Assembly (NCBI RefSeq): GCF_001426685.1
Contig: NZ_LMFB01000005.1
Span: 190,773-254,772 of the forward strand
Source: Rhizobium sp. Root483D2
GTDB taxonomy: Bacteria > Pseudomonadota > Alphaproteobacteria > Rhizobiales > Rhizobiaceae
Length of the DNA stretch: 64,000 bases
Reading direction: 5' to 3'
Of this stretch, positions 42,064 to 51,797 are shown piece by piece. The notes under the pieces were generated by a model. It ran no database searches. It saw nothing but the letters and a program-made list of their open reading frames with translations, and had not been told where the DNA came from. Made by a program: the position numbers and the translations under genes. Numbering within the stretch: the stretch's first letter is position 1; every line of letters starts with the position of its first letter.

Positions 42064-43068
42064 TTAACCGCCCCTGATCGAGGTGCGCCAGACCAGATCG
42101 GCATGCAGACGCACCGTATGGTGCTCGGGCTCGGGCGTCTCCGATACCAGCCAGGACACGGCCTCGCGGGCAATCATGTCCACGGGCTGCGCGAATGTCG
42201 TCAATCCATAGGATGACCAGGAAGCCTGTTCGATATCGTCGAAACCGGCGACGCAGATCTGATCGGGAACGGACATAGAAAATTGATGCCGGGCAGCATC
42301 CATGAAGCCGCAGGCAAGCAGGTCGGTCGCGCAGAACACCGCGTCTGGACGCTCCTTGCGGGTCAAAAGCTGCTGGGCGACGACACGGCCGCTTTCATAA
42401 CCGGTATGGCCGAACCGCTCGACGATCACATCCATGCCGAGGGCTGTCGCGGCGGCGACGAAACCGTGCTCGCGCGCCATCAGGCTCGGCGTTCCCGCCT
42501 GCGAATTGGCAAAAGCCAGCCTGCGGCAACCGGCGCGCACGAAGGCGGTGGCAATGCGGGCTGCTGCATCGGCGTCATCCAGGTTGATCTTCAGCGGCCC
42601 TTCCCGGTCATCATCGCGATTGATCAGCACCAAGCGCTGGCCGTTCTTCAGACAGAGGTCGGTGATCGACTTATCCGGCAGGCCGGACAGGATGATCGAG
42701 GCATCGGCGCGGTAGCGGATCGCCTGCCTCAACGCCAGATCGACGCTGCCGTCCGACCGGTCCGTGTTGATCAGCATCGCCACCTTGCCGGAATTTTGCA
42801 GCTGCTGGGTCAGCGCCCGCAGCAGCGCTGAGCGATAGGGCGTGCCGATTTCCGAGACGATCAGGCAGACGATGCCGCTTTCATTGCGCATGAGCCCGCG
42901 TGCGAGGTGATTGACGTGATAGCCAAGCGCTTCCGCAGCATCGAGCACCTTTTGCCGTGTCTTCGGCGATACGCTGGCGCCAGACGTAAAGGTGCGGGAA
43001 ACCGCAGAACGCGAAACGCCCGCTTTTTCAGCCACTTCCTGGGCACTGACGAATAGTTTCTGCGACAC
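42064..43068 (-). CDS. LacI-family transcriptional regulator
   Basis: The 334-aa protein has a LacI HTH near the N-terminus (SAQEVAEKAGVSRSAVSRTF, then SPKTRQKVLDAAEALGYHVN) and a periplasmic-binding-like sugar domain ending AREAVSWLV. GTG at 43068 after GGAG is preferred; a TTG 14 codons upstream lacks a ribosome site and would cover one operator. It is divergent from an AfuA-like binding protein, with two TTGCA/TGCAA operators between. A LacI regulator implies a sugar-like effector for the transporter. Confidence 0.92.
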   Translation of the reverse strand: MSQKLFVSAQEVAEKAGVSRSAVSRTFTSGASVSPKTRQKVLDAAEALGYHVNHLARGLMRNESGIVCLIVSEIGTPYRSALLRALTQQLQNSGKVAMLINTDRSDGSVDLALRQAIRYRADASIILSGLPDKSITDLCLKNGQRLVLINRDDDREGPLKINLDDADAAARIATAFVRAGCRRLAFANSQAGTPSLMAREHGFVAAATALGMDVIVERFGHTGYESGRVVAQQLLTRKERPDAVFCATDLLACGFMDAARHQFSMSVPDQICVAGFDDIEQASWSSYGLTTFAQPVDMIAREAVSWLVSETPEPEHHTVRLHADLVWRTSIRGG

Positions 43069-43104
43069 CGGACACTCCACCCTGGAGCAACAATCTGCAC
43101 AATT

Positions 43105-43120
43105 TTGCAATTGCGTGCAA
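43105..43120. promoter_or_regulatory. LacI-type operator O1
   Basis: TTGCAATTGCGTGCAA is an imperfect palindrome with TTGCA/TGCAA arms, the usual LacI-family pattern. It lies 37 bp upstream of the LacI GTG start, probably for autoregulation. Confidence 0.6.
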
Positions 43121-43191
43121 GCGTTCGATCCGCCGAATTATGACAGTTTTGTGAAGAATTTGTTTGACAGCGGTTTTCATCTCATGCAGCA

Positions 43192-43209
43192 TTTGCACAC
43201 GCTTGCAAA
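43192..43209. promoter_or_regulatory. LacI-type operator O2
   Basis: TTTGCACACGCTTGCAAA has TTTGCA/TGCAAA arms around a central CG, matching LacI-family consensus form. It sits 44 bp before the binding-protein start, just downstream of a TTGACA hexamer (43164-43169). This is a position for blocking transcription of the transporter operon. Confidence 0.65.
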
Positions 43210-43252
43210 AAGCGAGCAGCGTGGAGGCGCTGCTTCAACAGGAGGAAATTTC

Positions 43253-44284
43253 ATGGGTTCACGATATCTTGCCGTCGCGGCACTGGCCGCCGGAACGACA
43301 CTCTCAGCTTTTTCGGCCCATGCGGCCGGCGGCCTCAACCTGATCTGCTCGGCCGATGTGGTCATTTGCGAGCAGATGAAGGGTGACTTCGAGAAGGCGC
43401 ATGGCGACATCAAGGTCAACATGGTCCGCCTCTCGTCCGGCGAGACCTATGCCAAGATCCGTGCCGAGGCGCGCAACCCGAAGACCGACATCTGGTGGGC
43501 TGGCACCGGCGATCCGCACCTGCAGGCGGCATCGGAAAACCTGACTCTGGAATACAAGTCGCCCATGCTCGACCAGTTGCAGGATTGGGCCAAAAAACAG
43601 GCGGAAAGCTCCGGCTACAAGACGGTCGGCGTCTATGCCGGCGCACTCGGCTGGGGTTACAATACCGAGATTTTCAAGGCCAAGGGGTTCAAGGAGCCGA
43701 AATGCTGGGCCGATCTTCTCGACCCCGCATTCAAGGGCGAAATCCAGATCGCCAACCCGAACTCGTCGGGTACCGCGTATACGGCACTGGCATCCCTGGT
43801 GCAGATCATGGGCGAAGATCAAGCCTATGATTATCTGAAGAAGCTGAACGCCAATATCTCGCAGTATACCAAGTCTGGCTCCGCCCCGGTCAAGGCGGCC
43901 GCACGCGGCGAAACGGCGATCGGCATCGTCTTCATGCATGATGCGGTTGCCCAGACGGCCGAAGGCTTCCCGGTCAAGTCGGTCGCACCGTGCGAAGGCA
44001 CCGGTTACGAGATCGGCTCGATGTCGATCGTCAAGGGTGCCAAGAACCTCGACAATGCCAAGACCTGGTACGACTGGGCCCTGCAGCCGGACGTGCAGTC
44101 GCGGATGAAGGATGCGAAATCCTTCCAGCTTCCGTCCAACAAGACGGCTGAGATCCCCAAGGAAGCACCACGCTTCGAGGACATCAAGCTGATCGACTAC
44201 GACTTCAAGACCTATGGCGATCCGGCCAAGCGCAAGGAACTGCTCGAGCGCTGGGACCGCGAGATCAGCGCCAACGCCAACTAA
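43253..44284 (+). CDS. AfuA/FbpA-family ABC transporter binding protein, probable sugar-phosphate binder
   Basis: The 343-aa protein has a signal peptide (YLAVAALAAGTTLSAFSAHA) and an AfuA/FbpA-like type II binding fold: LNLICSADVVICEQMKGDFE, ARNPKTDIWWAGTGDPHLQA, YAGALGWGYNTEIFKAKG, IANPNSSGTAYTAL. It lacks the paired tyrosines (SYY) of ferric-binding proteins, unlike the protein at 56236-57258. The ATG at 43253 follows AGGAGG. AfuABC of Actinobacillus is known to import hexose phosphates. LacI control and a downstream phosphatase support that type of substrate here. Confidence 0.88.
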   Translation: MGSRYLAVAALAAGTTLSAFSAHAAGGLNLICSADVVICEQMKGDFEKAHGDIKVNMVRLSSGETYAKIRAEARNPKTDIWWAGTGDPHLQAASENLTLEYKSPMLDQLQDWAKKQAESSGYKTVGVYAGALGWGYNTEIFKAKGFKEPKCWADLLDPAFKGEIQIANPNSSGTAYTALASLVQIMGEDQAYDYLKKLNANISQYTKSGSAPVKAAARGETAIGIVFMHDAVAQTAEGFPVKSVAPCEGTGYEIGSMSIVKGAKNLDNAKTWYDWALQPDVQSRMKDAKSFQLPSNKTAEIPKEAPRFEDIKLIDYDFKTYGDPAKRKELLERWDREISANAN

Positions 44285-44433
44285 AGGTAAACTGGCCGTT
44301 CCGGGCATTTCGTGTCCCGGGCGGCTTAAAGTTTCTGCCGGCCGGGGATCGCGCAACCCTCCACAGATTGCGGCGCGGTCTCCGGCCAACCATCATTCCA
44401 TCTTTGACATCATGAAAAGGCGCGAGGATCGTC

Positions 44434-46665
44434 ATGGACCATCGCAACCGCAGACTGGATATTGTCCTCGCACTGGGGATCGCGGCGTTTTTCCTCGTTC
44501 CGTGGTACCGGATCGAGGGCGGCTTCCTCGGCTTTGGCTGGCTTTCGGGCTTTCCGTCTGAGGCCTCCGTCGCGCCCGGCATCCTGCAGATCCTCGGCTT
44601 TGGCCGCTTGTGGCTCGGCGTCGCCGCCGCCGTCATGGCGGCCGCCGTCGCAGCACGGTTCATTGCTGATCCGATGCGGCGCGGAACCGTGCTTGCCATC
44701 GCTGGCGCAATTGGCGTTCTTTTCCTGACGCTTCAGGGTCTGGCAATCGGCTTTTCCGGCTGGTCCTGGACGGTCAGCGAAACCATGTTCGGCGCCCTGG
44801 CCGACGGTCAGCCATCGATGGGGGCGGGCGCTGTCCTGTCGGCTTTTGCCTTCGTGCTGATCTTTTCCTTCGGCCTTGCCGAACGCGGCGTCATGAAGGG
44901 CGATGCTTTCGTCGTTGCCTCCATCGCCATCCTGGTCTTTCTTGTTGCGATCTTCGTGTTCTATCCGGTCGGCAGCATGCTGGTCGGCGCGTTCCAGGAT
45001 TTCGACGGCTCGTTCAATCCCGATGGCTTTACCCGCAATATCCAGGACAATTCGATCTGGAGCCTCGGTTGCGTGGTTGGCGGCGAGCGCTGCGGCGTTG
45101 CCTGGCGCACGCTCTGGCTGGCGCTGATGACGGCCGGCGGCTCGACCATCATGGGGCTTGCGTTTGCGCTGGTCGCCACCCGCACGCGCTTTCCCTTCAA
45201 AAAGGGCCTGCGGCTTTTGACCGTGCTGCCGATCATTACCCCGCCCTTCGTCATCGGCCTTGCGCTCACCCTGCTGTTCGGCCGCGCCGGCGTGATCACC
45301 GAGAGCCTGTCCAACCTGTTCGGCATCGAGCCCGGCCGATGGCTTTATGGCCTGACCGGCATCTGGATCGCCCAGGTCCTGTCATTCACGCCGATTTCGT
45401 TCCTGGTGCTCATCGGCGTCGTCGAAGGCGTCAGCCCATCCATGGAAGAAGCGTCCCAGACGCTGCGGGCCGACCGCTGGCGCACCTTCTGGCACGTATC
45501 GCTGCCATTGATGAAGCCGGGCATCGCCAACGCCTTTCTGATCGGCTTTATCGAAAGCATGGCCGATTTCGGCAATCCGCTGGTGCTCGGCGGCAGTCAT
45601 GGCGTGCTTTCGACAGAAATATTCTTTGCCGTGGTCGGCTCGCAGAACGATCCCTCGCGCGCCGCCGTTCTCGCCATCATCCTGCTGTGCTTCACGCTGA
45701 CGGCCTTCCTTGCGCAGCGCTACTGGCTGTCCGGCAAGAATTTCGCCACCGTGACCGGCAAAGGTGACAGCGGTTCGCATATCGCATTGCCCCGCTCGAT
45801 CTCCATTGCTGTGCACGCCATGGTCATCCCGTGGATGATCTTCACGGTCGTGATCTACGGCATGATCCTGTTCGGCGGCTTCGTGAAGACCTGGGGTCTG
45901 GACAATTCGCTGACGCTCGAACATTACGCCCGCGCCTTCTCCGTTGAAATGCGCGATGGGGCCCTCGCCTGGACCGGCGTTGCCTGGAATTCCTTCTGGA
46001 CCACGATCGAGATTGCGTTGATCTCGGCGCCGCTGACGGCGGCGGTCGGGCTGCTGACCGCCTATCTGATCGTCCGCCAGAAATTTGCCGGCCGCAACGT
46101 GTTCGAATTCGCCCTGATGATGAGTTTTGCCATTCCGGGTACCGTCATCGGCATCAGCTACATCATGGCCTTCAACCTGCCGCCATTGGAAATGACCGGC
46201 ACGGCGCTGATCCTGATTGCCTGCTTCGTCTTCCGCAACATGCCGGTCGGTGTGCGCGGTGGCGTGGCGGCCATGAGCCAGCTCGACAAGAGCCTTGACG
46301 AAGCATCGCTCACCCTGCGCGCCACCAGCTTCCGCACGATCCGCAAGGTCATCCTGCCGTTACTTAGGCCCGCGATCACCGCCGCACTGGTCTATTCTTT
46401 CGTGCGCGCCATCACCTCCATCAGCGCCGTCATCTTCCTTGTCAGCGCCCAATACAATATGGCGACCTCCTATATTGTCGGCCTCGTCGAAAACGGCGAA
46501 TACGGCGTTGCAATCGCCTATTCCTCCATGCTGATCGTGGTGATGATCGTCGTTATCGCCGGCTTCCAGCTTCTCGTCGGGGAACGCCGGCTGCGGCGCG
46601 AAAATCGCGTGGCCGGCATCACCACAGCCCCTTCCCTTTCCCTCGGTCAGGAGAAAACCGTATGA
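44434..46665 (+). CDS. AfuB-type fused ABC permease
   Basis: The 743-aa inner-membrane protein contains an N-terminal extra hydrophobic block (about residues 1-180) and two permease domains. The first has EEASQTLRADRWRTFWHVSLPLMKPG and the second has DEASLTLRATSFRTIRKVILPLLRPA as coupling motifs. The fused two-domain form is typical of the Fbp/Afu family. The ATG at 44434 follows GAGGATC. A 149-bp gap separates it from the binding-protein gene, and its stop overlaps the ATPase start (ATGA). Confidence 0.93.
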   Translation: MDHRNRRLDIVLALGIAAFFLVPWYRIEGGFLGFGWLSGFPSEASVAPGILQILGFGRLWLGVAAAVMAAAVAARFIADPMRRGTVLAIAGAIGVLFLTLQGLAIGFSGWSWTVSETMFGALADGQPSMGAGAVLSAFAFVLIFSFGLAERGVMKGDAFVVASIAILVFLVAIFVFYPVGSMLVGAFQDFDGSFNPDGFTRNIQDNSIWSLGCVVGGERCGVAWRTLWLALMTAGGSTIMGLAFALVATRTRFPFKKGLRLLTVLPIITPPFVIGLALTLLFGRAGVITESLSNLFGIEPGRWLYGLTGIWIAQVLSFTPISFLVLIGVVEGVSPSMEEASQTLRADRWRTFWHVSLPLMKPGIANAFLIGFIESMADFGNPLVLGGSHGVLSTEIFFAVVGSQNDPSRAAVLAIILLCFTLTAFLAQRYWLSGKNFATVTGKGDSGSHIALPRSISIAVHAMVIPWMIFTVVIYGMILFGGFVKTWGLDNSLTLEHYARAFSVEMRDGALAWTGVAWNSFWTTIEIALISAPLTAAVGLLTAYLIVRQKFAGRNVFEFALMMSFAIPGTVIGISYIMAFNLPPLEMTGTALILIACFVFRNMPVGVRGGVAAMSQLDKSLDEASLTLRATSFRTIRKVILPLLRPAITAALVYSFVRAITSISAVIFLVSAQYNMATSYIVGLVENGEYGVAIAYSSMLIVVMIVVIAGFQLLVGERRLRRENRVAGITTAPSLSLGQEKTV

Positions 46666-47723
46666 TCACCCCCCGCTCCGGCTCGGTCGTCTTTCAAAAT
46701 ATCAAGAAGCAGTTCGGCGCCTTTACCGCCATTCACGACCTGTCGCTGACCATCGAGCCCGGCCAGCTGGTCACGCTGCTCGGTCCCTCCGGCTGCGGCA
46801 AGACCACGACGTTGCGCATGCTGGCCGGCCTTGAACATCCAAGCGCAGGCCGGATCCTGATCGGCGGCAAGGATGTCACCATGCTGCCAGCCAACGAGCG
46901 CGACGTTTCGATGGTGTTTCAGTCCTATGCGCTGTTTCCGCATATGAGCTCGCTCGACAACGTGGCCTACGGCCTGGAATCGTCCGGTCTGAAGAAAAAG
47001 GAGGCGCGGGAAAAGGCGGAAGAAGGCCTGAAGCTCGTCGGCCTTGCCGGCATGGGCGCGCGGCTGCCCGCCGAGCTTTCGGGCGGCCAGCAGCAGCGCG
47101 TCGCCGTTGCCCGTGCGCTGGTGCTCGAGCCACAGGTTCTTTTGCTCGACGAGCCGTTGTCCAACCTTGACGCCCGGCTGCGCCGCCAGGTGCGCACCGA
47201 AATCCGCGACCTGCAGCAGCGTCTTGGCTTTACCGCCGTCTACGTCACCCATGACCAGGACGAGGCGCTCGCCGTGTCCGACCGGATCGTCATCATGAAG
47301 GACGGGGTGATTGCCCAGGAAGGCTCGCCGCGCGATCTCTACGAGGCGCCGGCTTCGGCCTTCATTGCCGATTTCATGGGCGAGGCCAATGTGGTTGCCT
47401 GTGACGTCATCAGTGTCGATGGCGCCGACGCCACCATCCGCATCGGTGCGCTCGAACATCGGGTTCCCAGCCGCAATGCCCGCCCCGGACCGGCAAAGCT
47501 TGCCGTGCGCCCGAATTCGATCACGCTCGAGCCGGCATCGGGGGCCGCCTTCCCCGGCCAGATCACCCATTCCGCCTATCTTGGCGACCATGTGGAATAC
47601 GAGGTAGAGACAAGCACAGGCAGGCTTTTCGTCGTCGATCCGGCCGTCGAGCGTGCGCTTGCACCATCGACGCAAGTCGCCATCGGTTTCAAGGGACGCG
47701 GCATCGCCATCATCAACGGCTGA
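46662..47723 (+). CDS. AfuC-type ABC transporter ATPase
   Basis: The 353-aa ATPase has Walker [11 protein letters not shown]-loop [10 protein letters not shown], signature LSGGQQQR, Walker [13 protein letters not shown], the switch region VTHDQDEAL and a C-terminal TOBE domain (FIADFMGEANVV, LAVRPNSITL). It overlaps the permease gene by 4 bp and is 29 bp before the phosphatase gene, so all four genes form one operon under the LacI operators. Confidence 0.94.
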   Translation: MITPRSGSVVFQNIKKQFGAFTAIHDLSLTIEPGQLVTLLGPSGCGKTTTLRMLAGLEHPSAGRILIGGKDVTMLPANERDVSMVFQSYALFPHMSSLDNVAYGLESSGLKKKEAREKAEEGLKLVGLAGMGARLPAELSGGQQQRVAVARALVLEPQVLLLDEPLSNLDARLRRQVRTEIRDLQQRLGFTAVYVTHDQDEALAVSDRIVIMKDGVIAQEGSPRDLYEAPASAFIADFMGEANVVACDVISVDGADATIRIGALEHRVPSRNARPGPAKLAVRPNSITLEPASGAAFPGQITHSAYLGDHVEYEVETSTGRLFVVDPAVERALAPSTQVAIGFKGRGIAIING

Positions 47724-47752
47724 GCCACGCAATATTACAGAAGGACCATTCC

Positions 47753-48550
47753 ATGACATCGCAGATATCCGGGCTCGACGTGCGCTTTGCCTTGGCACAG
47801 GCCATCGCCAAGGAAGCCGGCAGCGTCGCGCTCGACTATTACAACCGGCGCGAGACGCTGGTGATCGAAACCAAGCGCGACCTGCAGGACGTCGTTTCCA
47901 TTGCCGACCGCGAGGTCGAAAACCTCATTCGCGCCCGCGTTGCCGAAGCCCATCCCGGCGACGGGTTCCTGGGGGAGGAATATGGGCTTGCCCGTGGCGA
48001 TAGCGGTTATACCTGGGTGGTCGATCCGATCGACGGCACCAGCCCCTTCGTTAACGGCATGCCGAACTGGTGCGTCTCCATCGCCGTTTTGCACAATGAC
48101 GAGCCGGTGATCGGCGTCATCTGCGCGCCCTGCCATGACGAGCTTTATGCGAGCGCAAGCGGCAAGGGCGCGACGCTCAACGGCCGCGTTCTCACCCTCG
48201 ATCCCTCCCGCACCATCCGCAATGCCGTTACCGGCATCGGCGCCAACAATTATGTGACGCCGGCCTTCGTCGGAAAGATGGTCGAAGATCTCCTGGAAGC
48301 GGGCGGCAACTTTATCCGCAACGGTTCCGGCGCGTTGATGCTTGCCTATGTCGCCGCAGGCCGCCTCGTCGGCTATTACGAGCCCTATATGCATGCCTGG
48401 GATTGCCTTGCCGGCTATTGCCTCGTCAAGGAAGCGGGTGGCTGGTATCACCCCTTCCCTGTGGAGGGCGAACAGCTGACCAAGGGTTCGCCCGTTCTGG
48501 CCACGGCACCCGGCGCACGGGAAGACCTGATGAAGATCGCCGGTCTCTAA
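47753..48550 (+). CDS. Inositol-monophosphatase-family phosphatase
   Basis: The 265-aa Mg2+-dependent phosphatase has the family metal motifs GFLGEEYG, DPIDGTSPFVNG (DP[IL]DGT) and a C-terminal HAWDCLAGYCLVKEAGG. The family includes inositol-1-phosphatase, histidinol phosphatase and sugar phosphatases. The ATG at 47753 follows AGAAGGACC. As last gene of the LacI-controlled transporter operon it could remove phosphate from the imported compound. The exact substrate is not evident. Confidence 0.92.
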   Translation: MTSQISGLDVRFALAQAIAKEAGSVALDYYNRRETLVIETKRDLQDVVSIADREVENLIRARVAEAHPGDGFLGEEYGLARGDSGYTWVVDPIDGTSPFVNGMPNWCVSIAVLHNDEPVIGVICAPCHDELYASASGKGATLNGRVLTLDPSRTIRNAVTGIGANNYVTPAFVGKMVEDLLEAGGNFIRNGSGALMLAYVAAGRLVGYYEPYMHAWDCLAGYCLVKEAGGWYHPFPVEGEQLTKGSPVLATAPGAREDLMKIAGL

Positions 48551-48566
48551 ACGTATCACATGGGGC

Positions 48567-48587
48567 TGGCGCCCTCCGGCGGCGCCA
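48567..48587. terminator. Hairpin between convergent phosphatase and HPP/CBS genes
   Basis: TGGCGCC / GGCGCCA, a 7-bp stem with a 7-nt loop, lies in the 48-bp gap between two convergent genes. The U tail is poor, so it is a likely but weak terminator. Confidence 0.5.
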
Positions 48588-48598
48588 TCACTCTCATC

Positions 48599-49705
48599 TT
48601 ACGGCGTGGCGCTGCCGGTTGGCAACGCGCGGGCGGCCGCGCTCAAAAGATCGGTCTGGGATATCAGCCCCAGAATACGATGCTCGCTATCGATCACGAT
48701 GACGGCATGGGCGTGTCCGTCCGTCAGAACCGGCAACAGGGAGAATGCCGGGTCGGTGTCCGACGCGGTTGCCGCTTTCGACAGGATTTCGCCGACACGC
48801 GTTGCCGGACGGAAAAGTTCGCGCAAACCGACCGTGCCCGCCAGCCTGCCGTCCGCGTCCTTCACCGGCAGCGTGCGGATATTGTGCTTCAAAAGCAGCG
48901 CACGCGCCTCAGCGGGATCGGCATCGGCATTGATCGCGATGACGTCACGCGACATGATGTCGGCGCAGCGGATATCGCCATGGGCGCGGATGACTGCCTG
49001 AAGCTCGACCTGCTGCAACAGGCGGCTGAGATCCCCCCGGTCGATGTCGAAGGTCTCGTCGAACGCTGCAAGGGCCGCGTCGAGATCTTCCTCGCGGAAA
49101 CCGGCGCGCAAGGATGCCGGCGGGTCTGCGGTCCTGTGGATATTGACCGGTGCGATGGTTGCGACATGCGGATAGTTGCGCCTTGCAAGCTTGTGAAACA
49201 GCAGACCGAGCGCCACCAGGATGCAGGAATTCAGGCCGACCGGCACGAACGGAAACAACAGCCCCCAACCGGCAACCACCGGTCCACCGAGCACGGCGGT
49301 GAGCGCAGCAGCGCCGCCCGGCGGATGCAGGCAGCGCGCCAGGGACATCGCGGCAATCGCCAGCGCGACGCCGACACCGGAGGCGATGACCGGATCGTGG
49401 ATCAGCGAGGCGGTGATAATGCCCACCAGCGCCGAAATCGTGTTGCCGCCGATGATCGACCAGGGCTGCGCGAGCGGGCTGGCCGGGACCGCAAACAGAA
49501 GCACGGCGGACGCCCCCATGGGCGCCACGATCAAGGGCAGATGCGGGCCTTGCCCGAGCAGATAGCTGCTGATGAGGCCGGTCAGGCCGATGCCGATCAA
49601 AGCGCCGACGCAGGCAATCAGCCGCTCACGCAAGGTGGCGCCGGCGAGAATGGGCACGAACATCCGAAAACGGCCGTCCGGCTTTGGCTTTGGGGGATTG
49701 GACAT
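48599..49705 (-). CDS. HPP-family membrane protein with two CBS domains
   Basis: The 368-aa protein has four to five TM segments with the family motif SLARCLHPPGGAAAL (HPP) in the N-terminal half. A C-terminal pair of CBS domains follows (RCADIMSRDVIAINADADPAEARALL and AIVIDSEHRILGLISQTDLL-type sequence), which usually bind adenine nucleotides. HPP proteins have been linked to nitrite transport in chloroplasts and cyanobacteria; function here is unknown. Start is uncertain: ATG at 49705 is used, with ATG at 49756 or 49663 possible, none having a clear ribosome site. Confidence 0.85.
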   Translation of the reverse strand: MSNPPKPKPDGRFRMFVPILAGATLRERLIACVGALIGIGLTGLISSYLLGQGPHLPLIVAPMGASAVLLFAVPASPLAQPWSIIGGNTISALVGIITASLIHDPVIASGVGVALAIAAMSLARCLHPPGGAAALTAVLGGPVVAGWGLLFPFVPVGLNSCILVALGLLFHKLARRNYPHVATIAPVNIHRTADPPASLRAGFREEDLDAALAAFDETFDIDRGDLSRLLQQVELQAVIRAHGDIRCADIMSRDVIAINADADPAEARALLLKHNIRTLPVKDADGRLAGTVGLRELFRPATRVGEILSKAATASDTDPAFSLLPVLTDGHAHAVIVIDSEHRILGLISQTDLLSAAARALPTGSATP

Positions 49706-49861
49706 CGGAAACCGGGCACGCCGAAAGACGGAAACGGGTGGCGGCGCGCGCGTCATCCCGTGTCCCGGCTATAGGAAAATCGGCCGCAAAGCGCAACGCC
49801 AAACGAAGGCCGCCCGTTTCTGACAAAGGAAACGGCCAGCTTTCCGGCCGTCTCAATGCGC

Positions 49862-51388
49862 CTAGTTCTGTTTGGCGGCCTCGGCGAAGAACCCTTCGGG
49901 ACTATCGACCTCGACCAGCTTCTTCCTGTCGATCAGCCAGAACCGGTTGGCGACAGCGCGAACGAAGCTTCGATCATGCGAAACGAACAGGCAGCTCGTC
50001 TGCTGCGCCATCAGTTCCGCCTCCAGCGCCTCCTGCCCATCGATATCGAGATGGTTGGTCGGTTCGTCCAAAAGATAGAAGTTGGGATTGGTGAGCCGCA
50101 GGATCAGCATGCCGAGCCGCGCCTTCTGGCCGCCGGACAGCTGACCGACCGGGCGGGCCTGCAGCTCGATCGACATTCCGGCTCCGGCCAGAAGCGCCCG
50201 CGCCCGCTGGTCGCCGATGTCGAACCGGCGGATGATCGTCGCCATCGGCGTTTCAGCCGGGCGAAGATCGGCCAAGGCCTGGTCGCCGTAGCCGAGAACC
50301 AGCGATGGCGTCGCCTTGATGCCCTCCTGCGCCGTCTCCGGCAGTTCGATCGCCTTGCGCAGCATCATGACGAGGCGGGTCTTGCCCGCCCCATTGGCGC
50401 CCAGAAGCACGATCCGGTCGCCCTGGCAGACGAATTGCTTGCCTGTTTTAAACAGCAGCGTGCCATCCGGGGTCTGCACTGCGGCATCCTCGAGCGTGAC
50501 CAGCACCTTGGCATGGGTGCCCCGATTGGCCAGCCTGATCGCACCGGCCGAGCGCTCCAGATGGGCGGGTTTGGCGGCGTCCTCGAGCTTGTCGGCCCGT
50601 TGCTTCAACTGCTTGGTCTTGACGACGAGCAGATCGCTGCCGGAATTGATGCCGATATTGTTGAGCTTGGCCGCCTGCTTGCGCAATTGCCCGGCGGCCT
50701 TGATGTCGCGCTGATAGCGGCGCTCATCGGCAGCATCCGCCTCGTCGAGTGCGACCCGCGCCCTCGTATATGGCAACGGAAAAATCTGCGACTGCTCGGC
50801 GCGCAAAAAGAGCGTGCGATTGGTCACGGCGGCGAGAAAGGCTCGGTCGTGGCTGGCGATAATGACGGGAACGTCACGCGGCAGGGCATTCAGCCATGCC
50901 TCAAGCATCGCGATCTTGCCGAGATCGAGATGGTTGGTCGGCTCGTCCAGCATCAGCACATCAGGCTCGGTCACCCACACGCGGGCGAGCATGGCGATGC
51001 GCTGCCAGCCGCCGCTCAGCTGTGCCAGCGGCCGTTGCCGTAGCGCCTCGGGCACATCGAGTTCCTCCAGCACCACATCGACACGCCAGCTCTCGCTCTC
51101 CTGCTGATCCGCAGAGAGTGCGTCGAGGACGGCGGCGTAGAACGTCAGCTCGAACAGGCGTGTTGGGACATTCTGCTCGACATAGCCGACCGTGAGGCCG
51201 CGAGCCTTGGTGATCTCGCCTTCGGTTGCCTCCAGCGCACCTGAAATGCAGCGAAAGAGCGTCGATTTTCCACGGCCATTGGCGGCGACAAGGCCGATAC
51301 GGTCGCCGGCATTGACGACGAGATTGAGTTTCGAAAAGAGCGGATTGCCCAGCACTATGCCGAGATTGCGGATGTTGATAAGGGTCAT
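49862..51388 (-). CDS. ABC-F family ATPase
   Basis: The 508-aa soluble protein has two ABC domains and no TM segments: AANGRGKSTL and GANGAGKTRL as Walker A, LSGGW and LSGGQKAR signatures, and two LDEPTNHLD Walker B motifs, joined by a charged linker (about 240-300). ABC-F proteins act on ribosomes in translation or antibiotic protection. In the first Walker A the usual N-G-x-G-K-S is kept as NGRGKS. The ATG at 51388 is used. A weak hairpin (49832-49851) follows the stop. Confidence 0.93.
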   Translation of the reverse strand: MTLINIRNLGIVLGNPLFSKLNLVVNAGDRIGLVAANGRGKSTLFRCISGALEATEGEITKARGLTVGYVEQNVPTRLFELTFYAAVLDALSADQQESESWRVDVVLEELDVPEALRQRPLAQLSGGWQRIAMLARVWVTEPDVLMLDEPTNHLDLGKIAMLEAWLNALPRDVPVIIASHDRAFLAAVTNRTLFLRAEQSQIFPLPYTRARVALDEADAADERRYQRDIKAAGQLRKQAAKLNNIGINSGSDLLVVKTKQLKQRADKLEDAAKPAHLERSAGAIRLANRGTHAKVLVTLEDAAVQTPDGTLLFKTGKQFVCQGDRIVLLGANGAGKTRLVMMLRKAIELPETAQEGIKATPSLVLGYGDQALADLRPAETPMATIIRRFDIGDQRARALLAGAGMSIELQARPVGQLSGGQKARLGMLILRLTNPNFYLLDEPTNHLDIDGQEALEAELMAQQTSCLFVSHDRSFVRAVANRFWLIDRKKLVEVDSPEGFFAEAAKQN

Positions 51389-51797
51389 GGATCTGTCTCT
51401 GGTCTTGCCGCACGGTCATCCATCGAGGGCTCTCAGGCCATCATCGATGCGATGCGTCGCGCGCGGCGGATTGGAAAATGCAGACAGCGAAACCAACGGG
51501 ATCGGCGCTGCAGTGCCACGAAGGGCAGACCAGAAGACGGTTTTTTAAGAGAAACGGACCTTGGTCAGCCCTGCAAACACATTTGCAGGGCGTTGACGGG
51601 GCCACGCTGGCGATGGTGCCGGAAAAATGTGTTCATTGCGCAGCCCTCCTTTCTCGATAACGGCTTTCATACCATCGGATTTCGAGATGCGCAATCACGC
51701 CGCTCCGCGTGCGTTTATAGACATAATTTCCATTCTGTACTTTATTGTCTACGTGCTTCGTGATACACAGCCGCATAACCTTCACGGAGATTACGCC
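51389..51797. other. Intergenic region with a 10-bp-stem hairpin
   Basis: This 409-bp gap lies between the divergent ABC-F and aminotransferase genes. It contains GCCCTGCAAA / TTTGCAGGGC (51568-51591, 4-nt loop) and an AT-richer stretch at 51715-51765 likely to hold the aminotransferase promoter. A 60-codon ORF with a CVHC motif (51478-51660) has no ribosome site, so I do not call it a gene. Confidence 0.5.

Noticed and set aside
51478-51660. A 60-codon ORF with CVHC in the ABC-F/aminotransferase gap
   Set aside because: No ribosome site and no recognisable fold; a lone CxxC is not enough.
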